A stretch of DNA of 64,000 bases from Viscum album (GCA_963277665.1 OY728120.1:938109195-938173194), one strand, 5' to 3'; shown: positions 10,931 through 25,515, numbered from the stretch's first letter. Numbers and translations: made by a program. Notes: a model not told the origin generated them from the letters alone.

Positions 10931-12930
10931 ATAAAACCTATCCATAATAAATTCCATTTAATCTGTGAAGAAATAACAATGCTTTTTGGAGGCGATAGTC
11001 CATAGGTCCACAAAAATTTATCATATTCCCACAAAATTGAATTCTTAAAGTTTTGTGTAATATAATAATTCTAGATGAATAAATACATCTTAAATATCAT
11101 ATATATCATATAAATATTTTATTTACATTATTATAACCATCTTTTAAGGGTTATAATGTATGAAATAACAACACCGGTTCGTGAGGTGGTAGTCTACCAT
11201 AAACACAAACAATGATTGTGTATCCCATATGTTTGAAGAGTGTGTGAGATTAGGAATATCCCTTCCATAAAACAAATATAAGTATATAATTAAAAAAATT
11301 ATGGGGTGTAAAAATAAATAATCCAAAAAATATTGTTGAAGTATGTCACCTCCTCATTGGGTAATTCCTTTTGTTCAGTACGAAAAGACTAACCTAGTTT
11401 TCATTCTTCTATATGTGATACATATGAGATGATAATAGGGAATATGGGAGCCTATTTTGAAATGTTTTTGAATATATAATGGTTTTAGAGTTATTAAAAT
11501 GGGGGGGGGGTTGAGTGATTTTTTATTGTGGTGGAGTACTGGAATTCTAATAAATATAAAAAGGTAAACACTATAGGGAGGTATCCCTTACATTATGTGG
11601 GAAAAATTAGGGTCCACTGCCTAGAAAAGGGAGTATATGGAATCAATATTCCTATGAAATATTATTTGGACACATTTTTAGGTTATTTATCCCATTATGT
11701 TAATGATTAACCACTAAGTAAACTTTTTTTTACCATAATCACTATAAATAATTTTAACGATATTCACTAATATTTTTTGTAAAAAAACTAATTTTACCTT
11801 AATAGACTTTAAATATTATGATTATTCATAATACTGAATTCATTTTTCCAAAAAATAATCATATAAGTTGAATAAATGTATTTATAATTAATCCCGCATA
11901 TGGGATGGGACAACATTTTTTTATGTTAAAATGTTCAAATTTTGAAATTTTTTTATCCAATTTCAATGTGAAATTTATTAAAATTATATAAATAAAATTA
12001 ATTGATGTATAATTTATCTAATTATAATATAAATTAAAATTAAAATTAACTTAATTTATATTAATAAATTTTATGAAAAGGATGTTTTCAATTAAAATAC
12101 AGTATTTTTTACTATTCATCAAAAAATAAAACTTCTCAGAAAAATTAAAAAAAATCCACCCTAACATAACTTTGAAATTAAAAATTCAAAAATTTCATTT
12201 ATTTTCTCCAATAAAATCAACAAAAATTTAAAAAATTCTATTTAAAATTTGTGTGCTATAAAAAGGTGGTAAAATTTCCTTTTAGAAATAATATATATTA
12301 TTACTCTTCAAAATTGGCTCTATTATTATCTCTTTTCTAAAGAATTAAGTTAAATATTAAATATTTTAATTCATATAATATATTTATATATATCAACTAA
12401 ATAATTTAAAAAAATTTCATTTATAAATTTGTTGTCGTAAAATGGTATTGATTTCACAAAATGTTGTTTTCTAGTGATTGATTTTTTATCTTTTCAACGT
12501 CGTTTTTTTTTCATTTCTAGTTTGTCGGTCACCAAAAAATTATTCTTATATACTTGTGTATACCATATTTTAATAATATAATTAAAAATATTCATAACCT
12601 CTATTCCAATGTCTAGATGAAAATTAAAATAATATTTTAATATTATTATTAACAGTACATGACAATTTGGAAAAAATTGGTATTGTATGACATGCAAGTT
12701 ATCGAATGAAGACATAATTCTCTGTAACAAAAGCCAAACATAATGTTCCATATTTCATAAGCTAATGTTTGTTTTGTGTGTAGTGTAAAATTGACTTGGT
12801 GTTGTATATAAAATGATTATAATGTGGGTATTTTTATCACACTAGCTATATTCATTGTTGCATGAAATGAAAAATATTAAAAAGATTAAATAAAATAAAA
12901 ATATTATTCAAAAAAACTTGTCTTGTTACA
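10931..12930 (-). mobile_element. R3 leftmost LTR (minus strand, 3' LTR of the element)
   Basis: Read on the minus strand this LTR starts at 12930 (TGTAACAAGAC). Its first 1.2 kb (12930 down to about 11709) is the same as the LTR-start half of the two inner LTRs. It continues left into sequence the inner copies lack: minus-strand module cores at about 11175-11200 (gtgaggtggtagtctacc on plus) and 10990-11010 (ggaggcgatagtcca on plus). It therefore resembles the full R1-type LTR, cut off where it meets R2 near 10930. No coding region is seen; the open frames here are AT-rich noise. Confidence 0.5.
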
Positions 12931-14767
12931 TTATACCACCATCAAAATCTATTTCACCATCATAATTATTATAGGTTATCAATGTTTTAATACAATAAAG
13001 TTACTTTATAGAAGCCCAAATCATTTAAATGAATATTAAAACTTGTTTTAAAAAAGAATATTAGAACCATACTAAATACCCAATGTAACCCATATCTAGG
13101 TTTCCATATGGGAGAAAATATGTGGGATGCAGAGATTATACATCGGATAAAATAATAAATAATTATAGAGTGATATATATCATAGATCATGATTAAGTGA
13201 TTGCTCATTGGAAATTTATGGTCCTCAAAACCATAAATATGCGATGATTCAGAAGACCACTGGTATATAATAAATAATGGTATTAGTATAATTCCATTTC
13301 AATATCTTTTTCATAGTGTTGAATAATTTTCAACAGAAGATATACATACTTGATATCATTCCATTCGATATAAAAAATATATCATTGGGGTTGTTCCATG
13401 ATCAATTCTCACTTTATCTCTTGTTGTAGGGAATGAAGGTTTATTTTTTATTTATAAAGAACTAACTGATTAAGATATCCATAAATAGAATGCTAATTCA
13501 TTAAATATGTCTTTAGTTAAAATCAGAAAAAAAATTAGAACTAGTTATCAAATATTCATAATTTCTAAAATGATGAGAAAACACATTAATCTCTAAAACA
13601 TAATATTAATTTTAACACAAAACATTCCGTAAATGGTTTTCCTTGTAACCCGTCCAAAAGATGAAAATCCATAACATTATAAAGATGGTCAATATATTAA
13701 TAAAAAAATTAATAACATTTATCCCAATATATCATTGTGTAGCTCATTGTTTTCAAATTACAAACATGTGAATACCTTTATCAGGTATTCTCTTGAAACA
13801 TGGTATTAACATAAATTTTCACACATACATAATAAAAACATGAATGCTTTATTATTTAAAAGATACTAGTATATATTGCTTAAAATCTGTAATTTCTATC
13901 AGTCATAGTGGAACCCACATTTTCCGAAAATCCATTATTAGTTCTATGGTCATTAATATAATCAAATTTACATTATATATACTAAATATATTTCTTTATC
14001 ATCCAGAACACATCAAGGGTTTACATCACTGATTGAAAATATACCCTTTCCATTAAAACACTTTTTTATGTATTCCACATCATTCAATATATCCTTTAAA
14101 ATCCTTAATGAAAAACTCATATGGAAGATAATTATATATTTTATGATACTTTTTAAATTATTTTTGAATTTCAAAACATATACACTTCAATTATCCAACA
14201 TTATTCTTAAACCATCACACAATCATCATCACCATATTCTATAACACCCCTTACCTAGAATATGAAATATGAATCATATCATCAAATTATTCATCCTCAA
14301 TCTAATCATTATTCATATGTTTTATGTAAAACACAGTGTTCGAATATCCCATACTGTTAACATGTCATTTGCGGATTATTTTTCTTCATCAATATAACCA
14401 ATACAAATCCCAAATTTCTATTTATATTCATGAGATTTCATCTTTGGACCTCAATTTTTATATTGCTCGCACCTTACACATATGAAACATTCAATGTTAA
14501 CCAAGTTCCATCAAGTTTCTTCTCTTAACTAAGATAATAAATTCTAGTGTGAGAAACAATTATCAAATATGAAAACCATATAATAATGAAAAATTATATA
14601 TAGGATTTCTAAATCATGACACATACATTTAAATCATTAACACCATATGATTATCCATAGATACATCCCTAGAAATGTCCATAGAAATATCCCGAAAGAT
14701 CTCACTAATGTTTTCTCATCATTGATTCTGAAGGTTATCTAACCCATTATTTTGATACCAAATACAG
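12931..14767 (-). mobile_element. R3 interior, copy 1 (non-coding)
   Basis: This 1.8 kb lies between an LTR start at 12930 and an LTR end at 14768. Just inside the latter the plus strand reads tgataccaaatacag, which on the minus strand is a recognisable primer-binding site beginning TGGTATCA, complementary to the 3' end of plant initiator-Met tRNA. At the other end the minus strand has the purine-rich gatggtggtataa before TGTAACAAG, a weak polypurine tract. There is no gag or pol domain in any frame, which classes it with large retrotransposon derivatives. The same interior recurs at 17185-19019 and 21421-33597. Confidence 0.55.
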
Positions 14768-17184
14768 TGTCCCAGTCTAAAAATACATTGATATTACATC
14801 ATTTTAGATGAATATTCATCATGTTACAAAAATAATTATCTAAAAACCAAAATAGTTAAGTGTCTTTGGAAATATGGAATAAGATCTTCTAATATTGTGA
14901 ATGGTCTTCAATGTTTTCCACAAAGAACATCCCCTTTAGTAATCCTATTAAAAACCTTTCACCATAACTATGGGAAATGAAAAAAAAAGAAAGGGTGATA
15001 TTAGATGATCAATAAATCTAAACAAGGGATATATGAAAGCAGTATCCTCAGAATTAGGGTGTGAGAGCTAGATCTTTTCATTAGAAGAATATACCTTGAA
15101 TATCAAAGACTATAAGCATAAATAATGACATAGAGATTTCGAATTAATAATGCATGACTAATGATTAAATCAATATAATAAGCCACGAAATCCTTACATA
15201 GTAATAAAGTATGTTATTGTATAAGAAAGATAAATATATAAAAATGATTTTTATAGATTCAGAAGCTTATTTACAATGCCTTTTTAGTGGAATGATTTCT
15301 CTCTAAAAACCATCATAATAGTCAAGGTTCACTCGCAATATCATATTAGTGGAAAAATTCCATTATTGAACTGAATTCACACCCCATTCCTGCTATGTAT
15401 ATCTCTTGAGATTTAAATATATACCCAATTACTAGAAGGTAGATATAGGTACCAACCATCTCATAATGATGTCATTAACATGTGTTCAATAAAATCATAA
15501 ACAATCATATATTTCCCATAAAATGAAAAGGGCATCATAAACATGTCATTATATCATAAAATATGAAAAATATATAGGTTTTATAATCATTTTATCAAAT
15601 CGTAAATTATACAAATAAGCGGGGTTTAAAAGCATATAACCTGTGAATGAGAAATTGGTTTCAAAAAAATATAACTCGTGAAAGAGAAATAGGTTTCATA
15701 CACATCATTCCATAAAAACATAAAACATTTAGATATAGAATATGAATATAACCCTAGTATCATATCCCTAGAAATTTACGAGTAACACCAATGGATGTCA
15801 TTTTATATGGAAAATATTTTGGAGAGCTCTTTTTAAAATATTTCTCAAAAAATATATTTTTTCTTCATTAAAAAATTATTTTCAAAACAGTAATTATTTT
15901 TATGAAAATTTTCTTTTAAATTATCATTGAAAAAATATAAAGGAATCCATATAAAGGTACCACATTGTAAACATGTTTTACCTTAATAATTATATTTAAT
16001 TTTAGCGATATTCACCAATATTTTTGTTAAATAACTAATTTTAAATTAATAGACATTAAATATTATGATAAATCCAAATATGGAATCCATTTTTCCAAAT
16101 TCTTATCACATAAGTTGACGAAATTAATTTATAATTAATCATGTATAAGTGATGTGACAATAGTTTTTTTATGCAAAAATTTTCAAAATTTTGAAATGTA
16201 TTTATATCCAATTTCAATATAAAATTTATTAAAATTATCTAAATTGAATTTATGGATGTATAATTTATCTAAATATATTATAATGAAAAACATAAATATA
16301 ATTAAGTTATCTAAATAAATTTTATGAAATATATGTTTTCAATTATAATTAACTATTTTTACTATTCATTAAAAAATGAAACTTCTTAGAAATAACACAA
16401 AAAATATACCGTAACCAAATTTTGATATTACAAATTCAACAATTATGTTTATTTTGTCAAATAAAATCTATAAAAATGTAAATAATTCTATTTAAAATTG
16501 GTTCACCATTAAAATGTTGTAAAATTACCTTTTAATATGAATATATATATCATTACGCTTCAAAATTGGATTTATTATCATCTCTTTTCTAGAAAAAATA
16601 TGTTAATTGTTAAATATTTTAAATAATATTATGTATTTATATTTATCAATTAAATCAATTATTAAATGTTGTTTAATTAATTTATTGAGGTAAAATGCTT
16701 TTGATTTCACAAACATATTATTCCAGTGAATGATTTCATATATCTTTGAAGGGGTTTTATTTTCATTTCTAGTTAATTGGTTTCCATATAATTTTTCTTA
16801 TATACATGTGTAAACCATATTTTAATAATATAATTAATAATATTCATGACTTATATTCCAATTTATAGGTTCAAATTATAATAATATTTTAATAATATTA
16901 TTAATAGTACATTACAGTTTGGGTAAACATGGTCTTGCATGTCATAAAAGTTATCGAAAGAAGACAGAAATATGCGCAACAGAAATCAAACATAGTGTTC
17001 TATTTACCATAAGAAAACTTATTTTTTCTGTGTAGTGTAATATTGACTTGGTTTTGTGTAGAAGCGAAGAATAATGGGGGTATTTATATATCACACATGC
17101 TTTATTCAGTGTTGCGTGAAATGAAAAATATCAAAAAGATTAAACAAAATCAAAACAATAATTTAAAAAAACTTGTCCTATTAA
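14768..17184 (-). mobile_element. R3 inner composite LTR 1
   Basis: It starts on the plus strand with tgtcccagtct and ends near 17184. At about 2.4 kb it is shorter than R1 because the middle of the LTR (TATA box and modules) is absent; the gap coincides with the block junction near 15958. It is therefore better read as an LTR-end half fused to an LTR-start half by tandem duplication than as a natural LTR. Open frames within it are not coding. Confidence 0.55.
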
Positions 17185-19019
17185 TTTACACCACCATCAA
17201 ACTCAATTTCAACAACATAATATTTCTAGGTTTTCAATGTTTCAATACATTAAAGATACTTTCATAGAAACTCACAAAATAAAAATAAATACTAAAACAT
17301 CCTTTAAAAAAGAATTTTGGAACCATATTAGTTACCCAAAAGTAACCCATATCTAGGTTTCCATGTGGGAGAACATATATGGGACGTAGAGATTTTACAT
17401 CCGGGAAAAGCATAAATAATTATATAGTGATATAGATCACTGAAAAAATTAATTGAATTCTCATTGGAAGGTTAGGGTGCTCACAACCAGAAATATGTAA
17501 TGATTTATAAGACCATTGGTTTAGCAGAAATAAAGGTATTATTATAAGTATTTTTCAACATCCTTTTTATAGAGTTTAATAATTCTCATAAGAAGATATA
17601 CATACTTGATATCATTCCATTCCTTATACAAAATCTCACTATTGGTTTGTTCTATGATGAATTCCCACTTCATCTCTTCCTCTACGGAATGAAGGTGTAT
17701 TTGTTATTCAGAAATAACTAACTAATTATGAGATCCATAAATATAATGATATGTCATTAAATATTTCATTAGTTAAAATTACAAAAAATTGTTATAACTA
17801 TTTATCAAATGTGAATAATTCCAATTATGTTGAGATAATACATTAATATATGAAACGTAATATGAATTTTAGCACAAACCATTCCATAAATGGTTAACCT
17901 TGTAACCTATACAAAAGATGAAAATCCAAAACATTCAAAAGAAGGTCAAAATATTTATCAAAATATTCTTAACATTTATCCTAATATATCCTAGTGTAGC
18001 TCTTGGTTTTCAAATTCCAAACATGTGAATACCTTTATCATGTATTCTCTTGAAACATGGTAATAACTTGAATTTCCATACATACATAATGAAAACATGA
18101 ATTATTTCATATTTTAAAGATAATTATTTATATTCCTTAAATTCCCTAATATCTATCAATCATAGTGTAACCTACATTTTCAGAAAATCTTTTATCAGTT
18201 CTATAGTCATAAATATAATCCAATTTACTTTAGTAATATCATCATCACCTTATATATACTAAATATATTTTTCTATCATCTAGAACACAATAAGGGTTAC
18301 CATCCCTAAATAAAAATATCTCTTTTCCATTAAAACACCATTTTATGTCTTCCACATAATTCAACATATCCTTTTCAACCTTTAATGAAAAACAAATACT
18401 AATGATACTTTAATATTTTATGATATGTTTAACATAATATTTGAATTCCAAAACATATACACTTCAATCATCCAAAATTATTCTTAAACCATTACACCTA
18501 TATCATACCCTTATTTATTAATACCCCTATCCTAGAATATGAAATATGAATCATATCTTAAGGTTCTCAACCCTCAATCTAATCTTACTTCTTTTGTTTT
18601 ATGTAAAAAATACTGTTACAATATCCCATAATTTTAATATGTCATTTGCAGTCTCTTTATCTTTATCAATATAACCAATATCCATCCCACCTTCTTAATT
18701 ATATTCATGAGATTTAAAAAATGGACATTGATTTTTATAATTCTCATACCTTCCACATATGAAACATTCAATTTTAACTCAGTTCCTTATATTTCCCTCG
18801 GTTATCTAAGACCAGAAATCATAGCATGAGAAACAATTATCCAATAAAAAACCACATAATCATGAAATATTATATATAGTATTCCTAAATCATGAAACAT
18901 AATTTTAAATATTTAACACCATGGAGTTATCCTTAGATACATCCCTAGGGATCTCACTAATTTTTTCTAATATTAGATTCCAAAGGAAAACTAACTCTTT
19001 CATTTGATAGCAAATATAG
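17185..19019 (-). mobile_element. R3 interior, copy 2 (non-coding)
   Basis: It is about 1.84 kb and in register with copy 1. Near 19008-19016 the PBS-like word is mutated (tgatagcaa in place of tgataccaa). No protein domain is visible. Nothing else is seen in it beyond the repeat homology. Confidence 0.55.
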
Positions 19020-21420
19020 TGTCCCAGTCTTAAAATACATTGATATTACATCATTTTAGATGAATATCCATCATGTTACAAAAATTCTTATCTAAAAACC
19101 CTAATAGTTTAGTTTCTTTGGTAACATGGAATAAAATCTTCTAACATTATGAAAGGTCTTCAATGTTATCCAAAAAGATCATCCCCTTTGGTAATCCTAT
19201 TCAAAATAGTTCTTCATAATAGGGGGAAATAAAACACTAGAATGGGTAATATCGGAAGATTATTAATGGTAAAAAAGGTATATTTGAAAGCATAATCATG
19301 AGAATTATGGTGTGAGAACAAGATTGTTTCATTAGAGAAATATTCCATGAAAATCAAATACTATAAACTTGAATCATATCATAAAGATTTAGAGTTAATA
19401 AGACCTGACTAATGATGAAATCAATAGAACAATCCCCGAAATAAATACATAGTAATAAGATATGTAATTTTGTAAGAAAGGTAACTATATAAAAAAGATT
19501 TTTTTTGTAGCAAAGGCTTATTTCCAAGGACATATTAGTGGAATGGATTCACTCTACAAACTATATTAGTAGTTAAGGCTAACTCCCAATATTATCTTAG
19601 TGGAAAAATTACTTTGTTAAACTTAGTTCACTCCCTGTTCCGGACCTGTATATCTCATGAGATATAAAGATTTACCTAATGCATAGGAGGTTGATATAGG
19701 TACCACCCATCTCATAATTATGTCATACATATGTCTTCAAAAAGATCATAAAAAGTCATATCATACCCCATAAAATGAAAAGGGTGTCATAAACATGTCA
19801 TCATATCATTAACTATGGAAAATATATAGGTTTCATAGTCATTTTATCCAAGCATAACTTATGAAAATAAGCAGGGTTCATAAGCATATAACCCGTGAAA
19901 GAGAAACAGGTTTCCAAAGCATATAACCCATGAAAGAGAAACGAGTTTCATACACATCATTCCATCAAAACAGAAACCATTTAGAGAAATTATATGAATA
20001 CAAACCTAGTATAATATCCATAGTAATTCATGAGTAACACCAATGAAAGTCATCTTATATGGAAAATAATTTTTGAGATATCATTTCGAAAAAAATGAAA
20101 AAAATATCTATTCTTCTTTGAATAATTCTTTTCAATACATAAATACATTTTACAAAAATTGTCATTTAAAATATCCCGGAAAACATAGAATTGAATCAAT
20201 ATAAAGGAACCACTAAGGGATCTTGTGTTACCTTAATCACTACAATTAATTTTAACGATATTCACTAATATTTTGGGTATAGAATTAATTTTACCTTAAT
20301 TGAAATTACATATTTTTCTAAATCCAAATACATAATCCATTTTTCTCAACTCTAACAACATAAGTTGAAGAATGTAATTATAATTAATCCACCATATGGG
20401 ATTATACAATGGTTTTTATATGTAAAAATATTCTAAATTTTTAAATGTTTTATGTCAAATTTCAATGTCAAATTGATTAAAATTATCTAAATCGAATTAA
20501 TTGGTGTATAATCAATATAATTATACTATAAATAAAAAATAAAATGTAATCATGTTATATAAATAAATTTTATGAAAGAAAAGTTTTCAATTAAAATTCA
20601 GTATTTTTAACTATTCATCCAAAAATGAATCTTCTTAAAAAAAAAAATCCACCCTAAGCTAATTTTGATATTACAAATTAAAAAATTATTTTTTTTATCC
20701 AATAAAATATATAAAAATGTAAAACTTCTATTTTAAACTGATGGCCATTGAATGGTGGTAAAATTACCTTTTGGAAAGAATATATATCAATACACATCAA
20801 AATTGTATTTATTCTAATCTATTTTCAAAAAAAATAAGTTGAATGTTAAATATTTTAATTCATGAAATATATTTATATATATCAATTAAATCATTTAGAA
20901 AAAGTTGTTTTATTAATTTATTGAGGTAAAATTATTTTGATTTCACAAATATAGTTTTCCAATAAATGATTTTCTATATTTTGAAAGGGGTTTAATTTTC
21001 ATTTCTAGTTAATTGGTCACCAAATAATTATTCTTATATACTTATGAAAGCCATATTTCAATAATATAATTAATAATATTCATAACCTATATTCCAATGT
21101 ATATGTGACAATTATAATAATATTATAATATTATTATTAATAGTACATTACAGTTTGTAAAAACAAGGTCTTGCGTGTCATGCATGTTATCGAAAGAAGA
21201 CATAAATATGTGTAACACAAGACAAATATAGTGTTCCTTTTACCATAGGCTAATGTATGTTTTCTGTGTAATGTAATATTGAATTGTTTTTTTTATAATC
21301 CAGGAATATTGTGGGTATTTCATGTCACATCAACTATATTCATTGTTGCGTGAAATAAAAAATATTAAATTGATTAAATAGAATAAAAAATAATAATTCA
21401 AAAAAACATGTCGGGATACA
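19020..21420 (-). mobile_element. R3 inner composite LTR 2
   Basis: This is the second inner LTR-like unit, about 2.4 kb, from tgtcccagtct at 19020 to ggataca at 21420. It has the same internal junction as the first (here near 20208) and the same missing middle. Two inner units sharing one junction argue for copying of the block after the junction formed, not independent deletions. Confidence 0.55.
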
Positions 21421-22874
21421 ATATACCACCATCAAAATCAATTTCACCTTCATAATTTTTCTTGGTTATCAATGTTTTAATACGTGAAAGTTCCTCTTCT
21501 AGAAACCCACATCATAAAAATTAATACTGAAACATGCTTTAAAAAAGAATATTGCAACCATATAAATTACCCAAAGTAACCCATATCCAGTCTCTGATAT
21601 GGTAGAACATATGTCGAATTTAGAGATTATATATAATTGAAAATAATAAATAATTATATAGTGATATAGATCATAGATCAAAAATAACTTAATGCTCATT
21701 GGAAAGTTAGGGTCCTCAAAACCATACATATTTAATGATTTATAAGACCATTGGTTTAGTATAAATAATTTTATTAGTACATTTCTTTTTCAATATCCTT
21801 TTCATAGAGTTGATTAATTTTTACAAGAAGATATACATACTTGATATCATTCCATTACATATACAAAAGTGCACCCTTGCGTTGTTCCATGATCAATTCC
21901 CACTCAGTTTCTTATTCAAGGGAATGAGGTGTATTTATTATACCTAAATAATTAACTTATTATGAGATCCATAAATAAAATGATAAGTAATTAAATATAT
22001 ATTTAGTTAACATCACAAAACATGGTCAGGACTAGTTATCAAATATTCAAAATTCCTCATATGTTGACATAATACATTAATCTCTAAAAGCTAATCAAAA
22101 TTTTAACACAAAAAATTCAATAAATGGTTAACCTTGTAACCATTCCAAAAGATGAAAAATCCAAAACATTAGATATAAGGTCAAAATATTTCTCAAATTA
22201 TTCTTATCATTTATCCCTATATATCATAGTGTAGCTCTTGTTTATAAAATTCATAACATTTGAATACCTTTATCATGTATTCTCTTGAAACATGATAATA
22301 ACTTGAATTTCCATACATACTTAATGAAGACATGCATGCTTTCTTATTTTAATAAAAATTGAATATATTCCATAAATTCTGAAATATCTATCAATAAAAG
22401 TAGAACCCAGATTTTATGGAAATCCTTTATCAGTTCAAAGGGCATAAATAAAATCCAATTTAATTTAGCCATTTAATCATCTCCTAATATATAGAAAATA
22501 TATTTTTCTGTCATCTAGAACACATTAAGGGTTACCATCCCTGAATGAAAATATACCCCTTCCAATAAAACACTTTTTTAGTCTTACAAATCATTCAACA
22601 TATCCTATTCAATCCTTAATGAAAAACCTATACTAAATACCCTTATATATTTTATGATATATATAACACAATATTTCAATTCAGAAACATATACACTTCA
22701 ATCATCCAACATTTTTCTTAAACCATTACAAATGTATCATCACCTTTTTCCACAATAACCCTTTCCTAGAATATGAGATACTAATCATATATTAAGGTTC
22801 TTCAACATCAATCTAATCCTACTTCTTATGTTTTATGTAAAAAATAATATTATAATATCCCATTCTATTAACAT
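21421..22874 (-). mobile_element. R3 interior, copy 3, left part
   Basis: It aligns with 12931-14360 and 17185-18645. The homology breaks off at ttaacat (22868-22874), where element A begins, and resumes at 33189. Nothing coding is seen. Confidence 0.6.
22870..22874. repeat. target-site duplication of element A, left copy (aacat)
   Basis: The bases aacat lie next to the left end of element A and again at its right end. The uninterrupted R3 copies have a single ttaacatgtcattt at the same place (near 14360), with a similar ttaatatgtcattt near 18635. This identifies the filled and empty sites. Confidence 0.8.
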
Positions 22875-22875
22875 A

Positions 22876-25502
22876 TGACAACCCTACTTTTTTTACACAC
22901 TCAAACATGATTTATTACATAAACTTCACTTGAAAAAACAAAGAAGATCGAGAGGTTTAGTGTCTTTGGGGATTAGGATCATTACATAAAAACATAAAAC
23001 ACGAAATACAACATCTTTATTGAAAACGTCCTTTACATGACCACTACATTCCCTCGTACTTAGCATTGCATGGGATAACCCGAGGACATGCATAAGAAAA
23101 GGGTGAGCTATAATGCCCAGCAAGTGAGTACACATGGAATAACATGAAGAGTAAAATACATTTTAGACAATAGGCATATCAATAGAGAATAAGAGAAACA
23201 TGAACATAAAGGCATGATAAAGAATGATAATCATAACATGGAAATGTGGCAACAACACTTAACATGGAATTAGCATGAGATAAGGATCACTGTACATAGA
23301 GCATGTGTAAATACTCATCGCACATAAATCCCGAGTAAACCCTCGTTGCACTTGAATTAGCAGGATTCAACACTCATTGCACATTACGTATCATGATACT
23401 ATACTTTACCTAATGCATTGGAGCGCTATAGGGGAGCACCCTTCTTAAACATTTCAATTCATGCATAAGTGTGCCACATGGATCATAGAACATGGATTCA
23501 TAAAACATAATCATTTATTCCACGATAAAGGAATGTGAAATTCATACATGAAACTTTGTAATAAATAAGTAAATGTGCATAAATATGAATACCCTTGATG
23601 GAGAAATGGGCATGGTATCCACTACACAATGGCATTGTCTTAGAAAAACGGTGCGATTTCGGCAGCATAACTGCGTGACATAAGAATTCATAAAAATGGT
23701 TGATGAGAGAGAAATCTGTTCGTCGTCATATTTACATGTAATGGATAGTAAGGAGGTCATATATATATATGTCCCAACAATTTTAATGTAATTTAGATTC
23801 ATGATACAAAAGTATTGCTTGAACGTAAAAGACGAGAGAGAAGCTCCTTTCAGAATTTCGGCATAGTAAAGAGTGTAAATGGGAGGCATTTAATGAGAGA
23901 GACAGAGTTCTACCATTATTAAAACATAAACAGGAAAGTATGAGGGAGTTGCGAAACCATACCCCAACATTCATAATTTAAATTAGAAGGGCAAAACAAC
24001 TTAAAGAAAATTGACCAAAATGAGAACGGAAGAAAAACCATTACCCGGAAGTGTGCTTCCAAAGGCTAGAGAGAGGCTTCTTGGAAGCTTGGGGCACCAT
24101 GAGAGGATTATAGAGAGAGTAGGGAAGATGTTGGACGAACTCCAAAGGATTTGAGTGAGGAAGAAGTGGCATCTTGGGTGGGTTTTTATAGGAAATGTGA
24201 AGGAATTCATTATTATTTAGGTTTGGGACACCTTATATTAACTTAATCCAAAACACAAACCAGACCATGGTTTTTGCCCATGTTTTTTGGAAAAGGGAAT
24301 AGGAAAACAATATTTTATAAGTTCAAAGTCCGAACTTCTTAAAATAATGGGTTTGCTTATGTGGATGTGAGTCACACTCCCATGGAAAATAATTTAAAAA
24401 GACAAGATGTTTAATAAGTCATGAGAGGTCCATTAATGCTTTGTAAAATAAGTCAAACAAACCCAAAATAAATTATTTTATTGGTAAAACATATATTGGC
24501 CTAAAAAAATTTTATAGTACTTTATTACATCACTATTGGGTCATTATGATGTCATAAAACACATTATATATTTAAATGGTATTTAATTTTTACCCAAAAA
24601 ATTTGACTGTCTCAGAAAATTACGAAAAATTCACCGTTGGATAATTTTGACATCCTGATTCCAAAAATATAATTTATTTTATCTAAATAATTTTCTAAAT
24701 ATGTTAATTTTCAATTTTAAAATAAAAACCGTCATTATCAAAAATTCATGGGTTTTGACAGAAATGGCTTTCAAACCTTAATAAAAATTATAATTGCATT
24801 CATAAAATTATATGATCATTTATATAAGATTAATTTAATAATTATAATAATAATATTTTATTAAAATATTATTTAGCTCAAAATACCTTAATTTAATAAA
24901 ATATAATTCTTAATTAAATAATAACTAAAAACACTATTTGTACATTAGAATCTATTTACAATGTAACAATAATGACAAGAAAGTATATACATTATTATAT
25001 ACAAAAAAATGTACATGAACATAGTACTATAGATTTGTTACATAACCCCTTAAAACAGCTGTATAAGACCCAAGTGTAAGGTGTGCGATGGTGGTAGACT
25101 CTTGGGGTGGCTCGGATAACATCGCTCGAGTGGTAATTTCTATCAACTTCCACTTTTCCCGTAGACTGTCCTATTCGAGCTTGACATGATGAAGCTCATC
25201 TTGGGCGTGGTCAAGAGCGAAGCCCAATGACGCCACCTCTTTTTCGAGCTCTGAAAAATGGGCTTCGTATGGAGCAATTCTACTGGATGAGGCCATCGCT
25301 TCTTTTGTATGAGTAAATTGGATTTGTTAAAGCCCTATATTTATACTAATCCTATGATAAATGTTCAACGTCTATATTAGCAATGGTCAAAATTATTAAC
25401 ATAAAACCAAAGAATTTGACATCTTAAAAAAACATTTTGCATAAAGAGAAATTTAACTAGATCAAGAGGGATTTTCCATTAATGAAACTTTGGGTCGTTA
25501 CA
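22876..25502 (-). mobile_element. element A 3' LTR
   Basis: It runs from TGTAACGACCC (minus strand, at 25502) to GGGTTGTCA (at 22876), 2627 bp, the same length as its partner at 30561-33187. By eye roughly nine in ten bases agree in the first few hundred, so it is the closest LTR pair in the window and implies the most recent insertion. A motif reading tgctgggcattatagctca on the minus strand lies near 23104-23122. Several open frames in it (for example minus 23542-23889) are shared with the other LTR but match no known domain. Confidence 0.88.
24183..24192 (-). promoter_or_regulatory. TATA box of element A 3' LTR
   Basis: The minus strand reads CCTATAAAAA, followed by cccacccaag and a CT-rich stretch. 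The partner LTR has CCTATATAAA at the same place. Transcription would start about 30 bases further along the minus strand. Confidence 0.55.
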
Positions 25503-25505
25503 ATA

Positions 25506-25515
25506 TTCCCCCCTT
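25506..25515 (-). promoter_or_regulatory. polypurine tract of element A
   Basis: The minus strand reads AAGGGGGGAA immediately before atatTGTAACG, the start of the 3' LTR. This is the expected primer for plus-strand synthesis. Confidence 0.8.

Noticed and set aside
14768..21420. Inner R3 units as ordinary 2.4-kb LTRs of separate elements
   Set aside because: Both lack the promoter and module segment at one shared point that coincides with the block junction, which fits duplication better than natural LTRs.
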